Shown piece by piece: positions 14,412 through 15,997 of a DNA stretch of 15,997 nucleotides. The first letter of the stretch is position 1. Every line of letters begins with the position of its first letter. The DNA comes from Flectobacillus sp. (lineage in GTDB: Bacteria; Bacteroidota; Bacteroidia; Cytophagales; Spirosomataceae): contig JARXAV010000062.1 in the NCBI GenBank assembly GCA_029865665.1, positions 1 through 15,997 on the forward strand, written 5' to 3'. The notes beneath the pieces are model-generated. The model saw nothing but the letters and a program-made list of their open reading frames with translations. It was not told the origin of the DNA and did no database searches. The translations under genes and the position numbers were made by a program.

Positions 14412-15997
14412 ATGTCTATTTTTAATCATTTATCCTTGTTAAGGAAATGCCTAAACAAACCCTATTGGTTCATAGCGATGTTAATCACTGTGAGTTTAGC
14501 CAATCGTAGTTTTGGACAGATAGTAGCACCACAAATCACATCATACGAATCTCGGTGTGAATCAACGGGTAAAGTAGTCGTAAATGGCAATACCTCGTAT
14601 TTGAATATCCTTACAGGGGGTAATATTCCTGGGCAACTCGGGCCACTATCTGGTAATTCAAGTTCGGTGGTATTTAACAATCTACAAAAGGGCAACTATA
14701 CCTTAACCGTTATTGATCCTAGTACAAACGAAGAAGCAACTTATTCAGTAACTGTATCTGGGAACTATGAACAGAACTGGATTTTCTCTGCTAATATAGG
14801 TTACACCCCTTGTAGTGCAGGGATTCCAACAGTTAAGATTAATAACTTTACGATACAGAATGCTGGGTCAAATCAACAACGATCGCCTTATAAATATCGT
14901 ATTTCTTCTAAAGGCGGAAGTTTAGCAGCCGATGGCTCAGGTTCTCCAGCTTTTGCGAGTGTTAGTGAATTTAGTTTGCCGTATCCATCAGGAGTGGGTG
15001 GAAACTACGAGCTTCAGGCAATCGATTCATGTGGTAATTTCAAAACTATTAATGTCTATGTACCTAACTCGGCTCCTGGCCCATGGGTGAATTCAGCCTT
15101 TGTTAAGTTCAATAACTGTGCTGGAGATGCAGAATATAAGTTAGAAGCAGGAGGAGCCAAAGATCCTTATATTTTTAAAATTAAGTCAGGGCCAGATCAA
15201 GTAGGAGCTACTCAAACAGGCACATCTGTTTCGTTTAATTTATTAGCAGAAGGAACGTATGTTTTTGAAGTGATGGATCAATGTGGCGGGGTTTCAGAAC
15301 ATACGGTCTATGTGAAAAAATATTCAAGTCCTAGTGTTCAAACTTGGAGTGCGTTTGGTACGTGTACACCTCCAACTACTGGAACTGGAGCACTTCGTAT
15401 TTGGATAGATCAGAATAGCGTAGGAATAGGGCCTGTTCAGGTTTCAATATCAAGCCCTTGTACCAGTTTGCAAACAAAGTTAGCGGTTACTGATTATGCT
15501 TGGAGTACAACCGACTTTGACAATTTGCCTCGCCCGTGTACCTATACCATTACAGCAACAGATGGTTGTAATAAAACTTATACAGGAGATATTTCATTGG
15601 TTGCACCTGCTATTGGATCTATGCAATGCTATAAATATTACAATTGTCCTGATAACGGTAGTACCGATTATAAATTATCTATTGGATATTTTGGTATTCA
15701 GTATAACGCAACACCGCCTTTTACGATAGAGGTAATCGATAGTACTACAAACCAGTATATACCTGGATTTCCATTAATCAAAAATGATTATGCGGAAGTA
15801 TATCCTGCTTTACCACAAGGTAAATATTACATCAAAATCACAGATGCTTGTGGAGCGACGTGTGCGGATTCTGTTTATATTCCTAAATATGAAATGCCTA
15901 CGATGAGTGTTGACGTAAATAATCGTTGTTTTGGAGCGGGGCAGGCGAATGTAATTGGTATTAATAATCGAGAGGCATTTGCCAATTGGAATGAGCA
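14412..15997 (+). CDS. Large secreted repeat protein, SprB-like/T9SS-cargo type, 3' end outside window
   Basis: The frame opens at ATG 14412 and stays open to the window end (528 codons seen). It begins with a long signal peptide (MSIFNHLSLLRKC, then a hydrophobic core, then RSFGQ; cleavage near 36). The rest is built of about 85-105-residue beta-sandwich modules. Each ends in a G-x-Y-x-x-x-x-x-D-x-C-G strand motif: Y96 (GNYTLTVID), Y199 (GNYELQAIDSCG), Y283 (GTYVFEVMDQCG), Y378 (CTYTITATDGCN) and Y472 (GKYYIKITDACG), usually followed by a VYVP/VYIP-like strand. Paired Cys in most modules suggest disulfides. This architecture is typical of giant Bacteroidota surface proteins such as SprB-like adhesins, which usually end in a T9SS sorting domain; that end is not in the window. 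Function is probably surface adhesion or gliding (inference). Confidence 0.8.
   Translation, partial: MSIFNHLSLLRKCLNKPYWFIAMLITVSLANRSFGQIVAPQITSYESRCESTGKVVVNGNTSYLNILTGGNIPGQLGPLSGNSSSVVFNNLQKGNYTLTVIDPSTNEEATYSVTVSGNYEQNWIFSANIGYTPCSAGIPTVKINNFTIQNAGSNQQRSPYKYRISSKGGSLAADGSGSPAFASVSEFSLPYPSGVGGNYELQAIDSCGNFKTINVYVPNSAPGPWVNSAFVKFNNCAGDAEYKLEAGGAKDPYIFKIKSGPDQVGATQTGTSVSFNLLAEGTYVFEVMDQCGGVSEHTVYVKKYSSPSVQTWSAFGTCTPPTTGTGALRIWIDQNSVGIGPVQVSISSPCTSLQTKLAVTDYAWSTTDFDNLPRPCTYTITATDGCNKTYTGDISLVAPAIGSMQCYKYYNCPDNGSTDYKLSIGYFGIQYNATPPFTIEVIDSTTNQYIPGFPLIKNDYAEVYPALPQGKYYIKITDACGATCADSVYIPKYEMPTMSVDVNNRCFGAGQANVIGINNREAFANWNE

Noticed and set aside
14462..14695. Minus-strand frame, and plus-strand frame 15496-15729, within the large secreted protein
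   Set aside because: The main frame from 14412 stays open throughout with repeating modules, so these are shadows.

Overview
The window looks like chromosomal DNA of a low-GC Bacteroidota bacterium, most likely a member of the Cytophagales (Spirosomaceae/Cytophagaceae-like). The signs are a PorX-type response regulator with a PglZ domain, a TIGR02757/DUF2400 protein, a probable DUF4905 protein, a large repeat-built secreted protein of the type exported by the type IX secretion system (T9SS), promoter boxes of the form TAnnTTTG, and no clear Shine-Dalgarno sites. The genus is an inference; no rRNA or tRNA gene is present.

Layout. Positions 1-285 hold the 3' end of a polysaccharide deacetylase gene whose last codons lie inside a GC-rich palindromic repeat cluster (211-334). 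Convergent to it is porX (336-1904, minus). Next come a secreted protein of unknown function (2047-2799, minus), a ~210 bp nested-palindrome element (2848-3057) and kdsB for Kdo activation (3081-3839, minus). On the plus strand is a likely three-gene operon: a DUF4905-like protein, a LysM/double-psi-barrel cell-wall protein whose start overlaps the previous gene, and a 55-residue membrane protein. It ends at a strong terminator (5830-5873). A DUF2400 gene and an aldose 1-epimerase-like gene follow. From 7929 to 13845 everything is on the minus strand: an unknown 181-aa protein and a Spy-like periplasmic protein (probable pair), an alpha/beta hydrolase, an IscA-type Fe-S protein, a CtlX-type citrulline hydrolase, arginine deiminase and a small transaldolase. 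A 566 bp intergenic region separates the transaldolase from a divergent plus-strand gene (14412 to the window end) that encodes a large repeat-containing secreted protein and runs off the window.

How the genes relate. Most are housekeeping or envelope functions: LPS (kdsB), the cell wall (LysM protein, deacetylase), T9SS control (porX) and a likely T9SS cargo. Arginine deiminase and the CtlX-like enzyme are adjacent and co-directional. Together they would convert arginine through citrulline to ornithine, CO2 and two ammonia, without carbamoyl phosphate or ATP yield. I see no phage, plasmid, insertion sequence, CRISPR array or defence island. The least explained items are the 55-aa membrane protein, the nested-palindrome element, the repeat that supplies a gene's C-terminus, and the 181-aa family with a possible helix-hairpin-helix.
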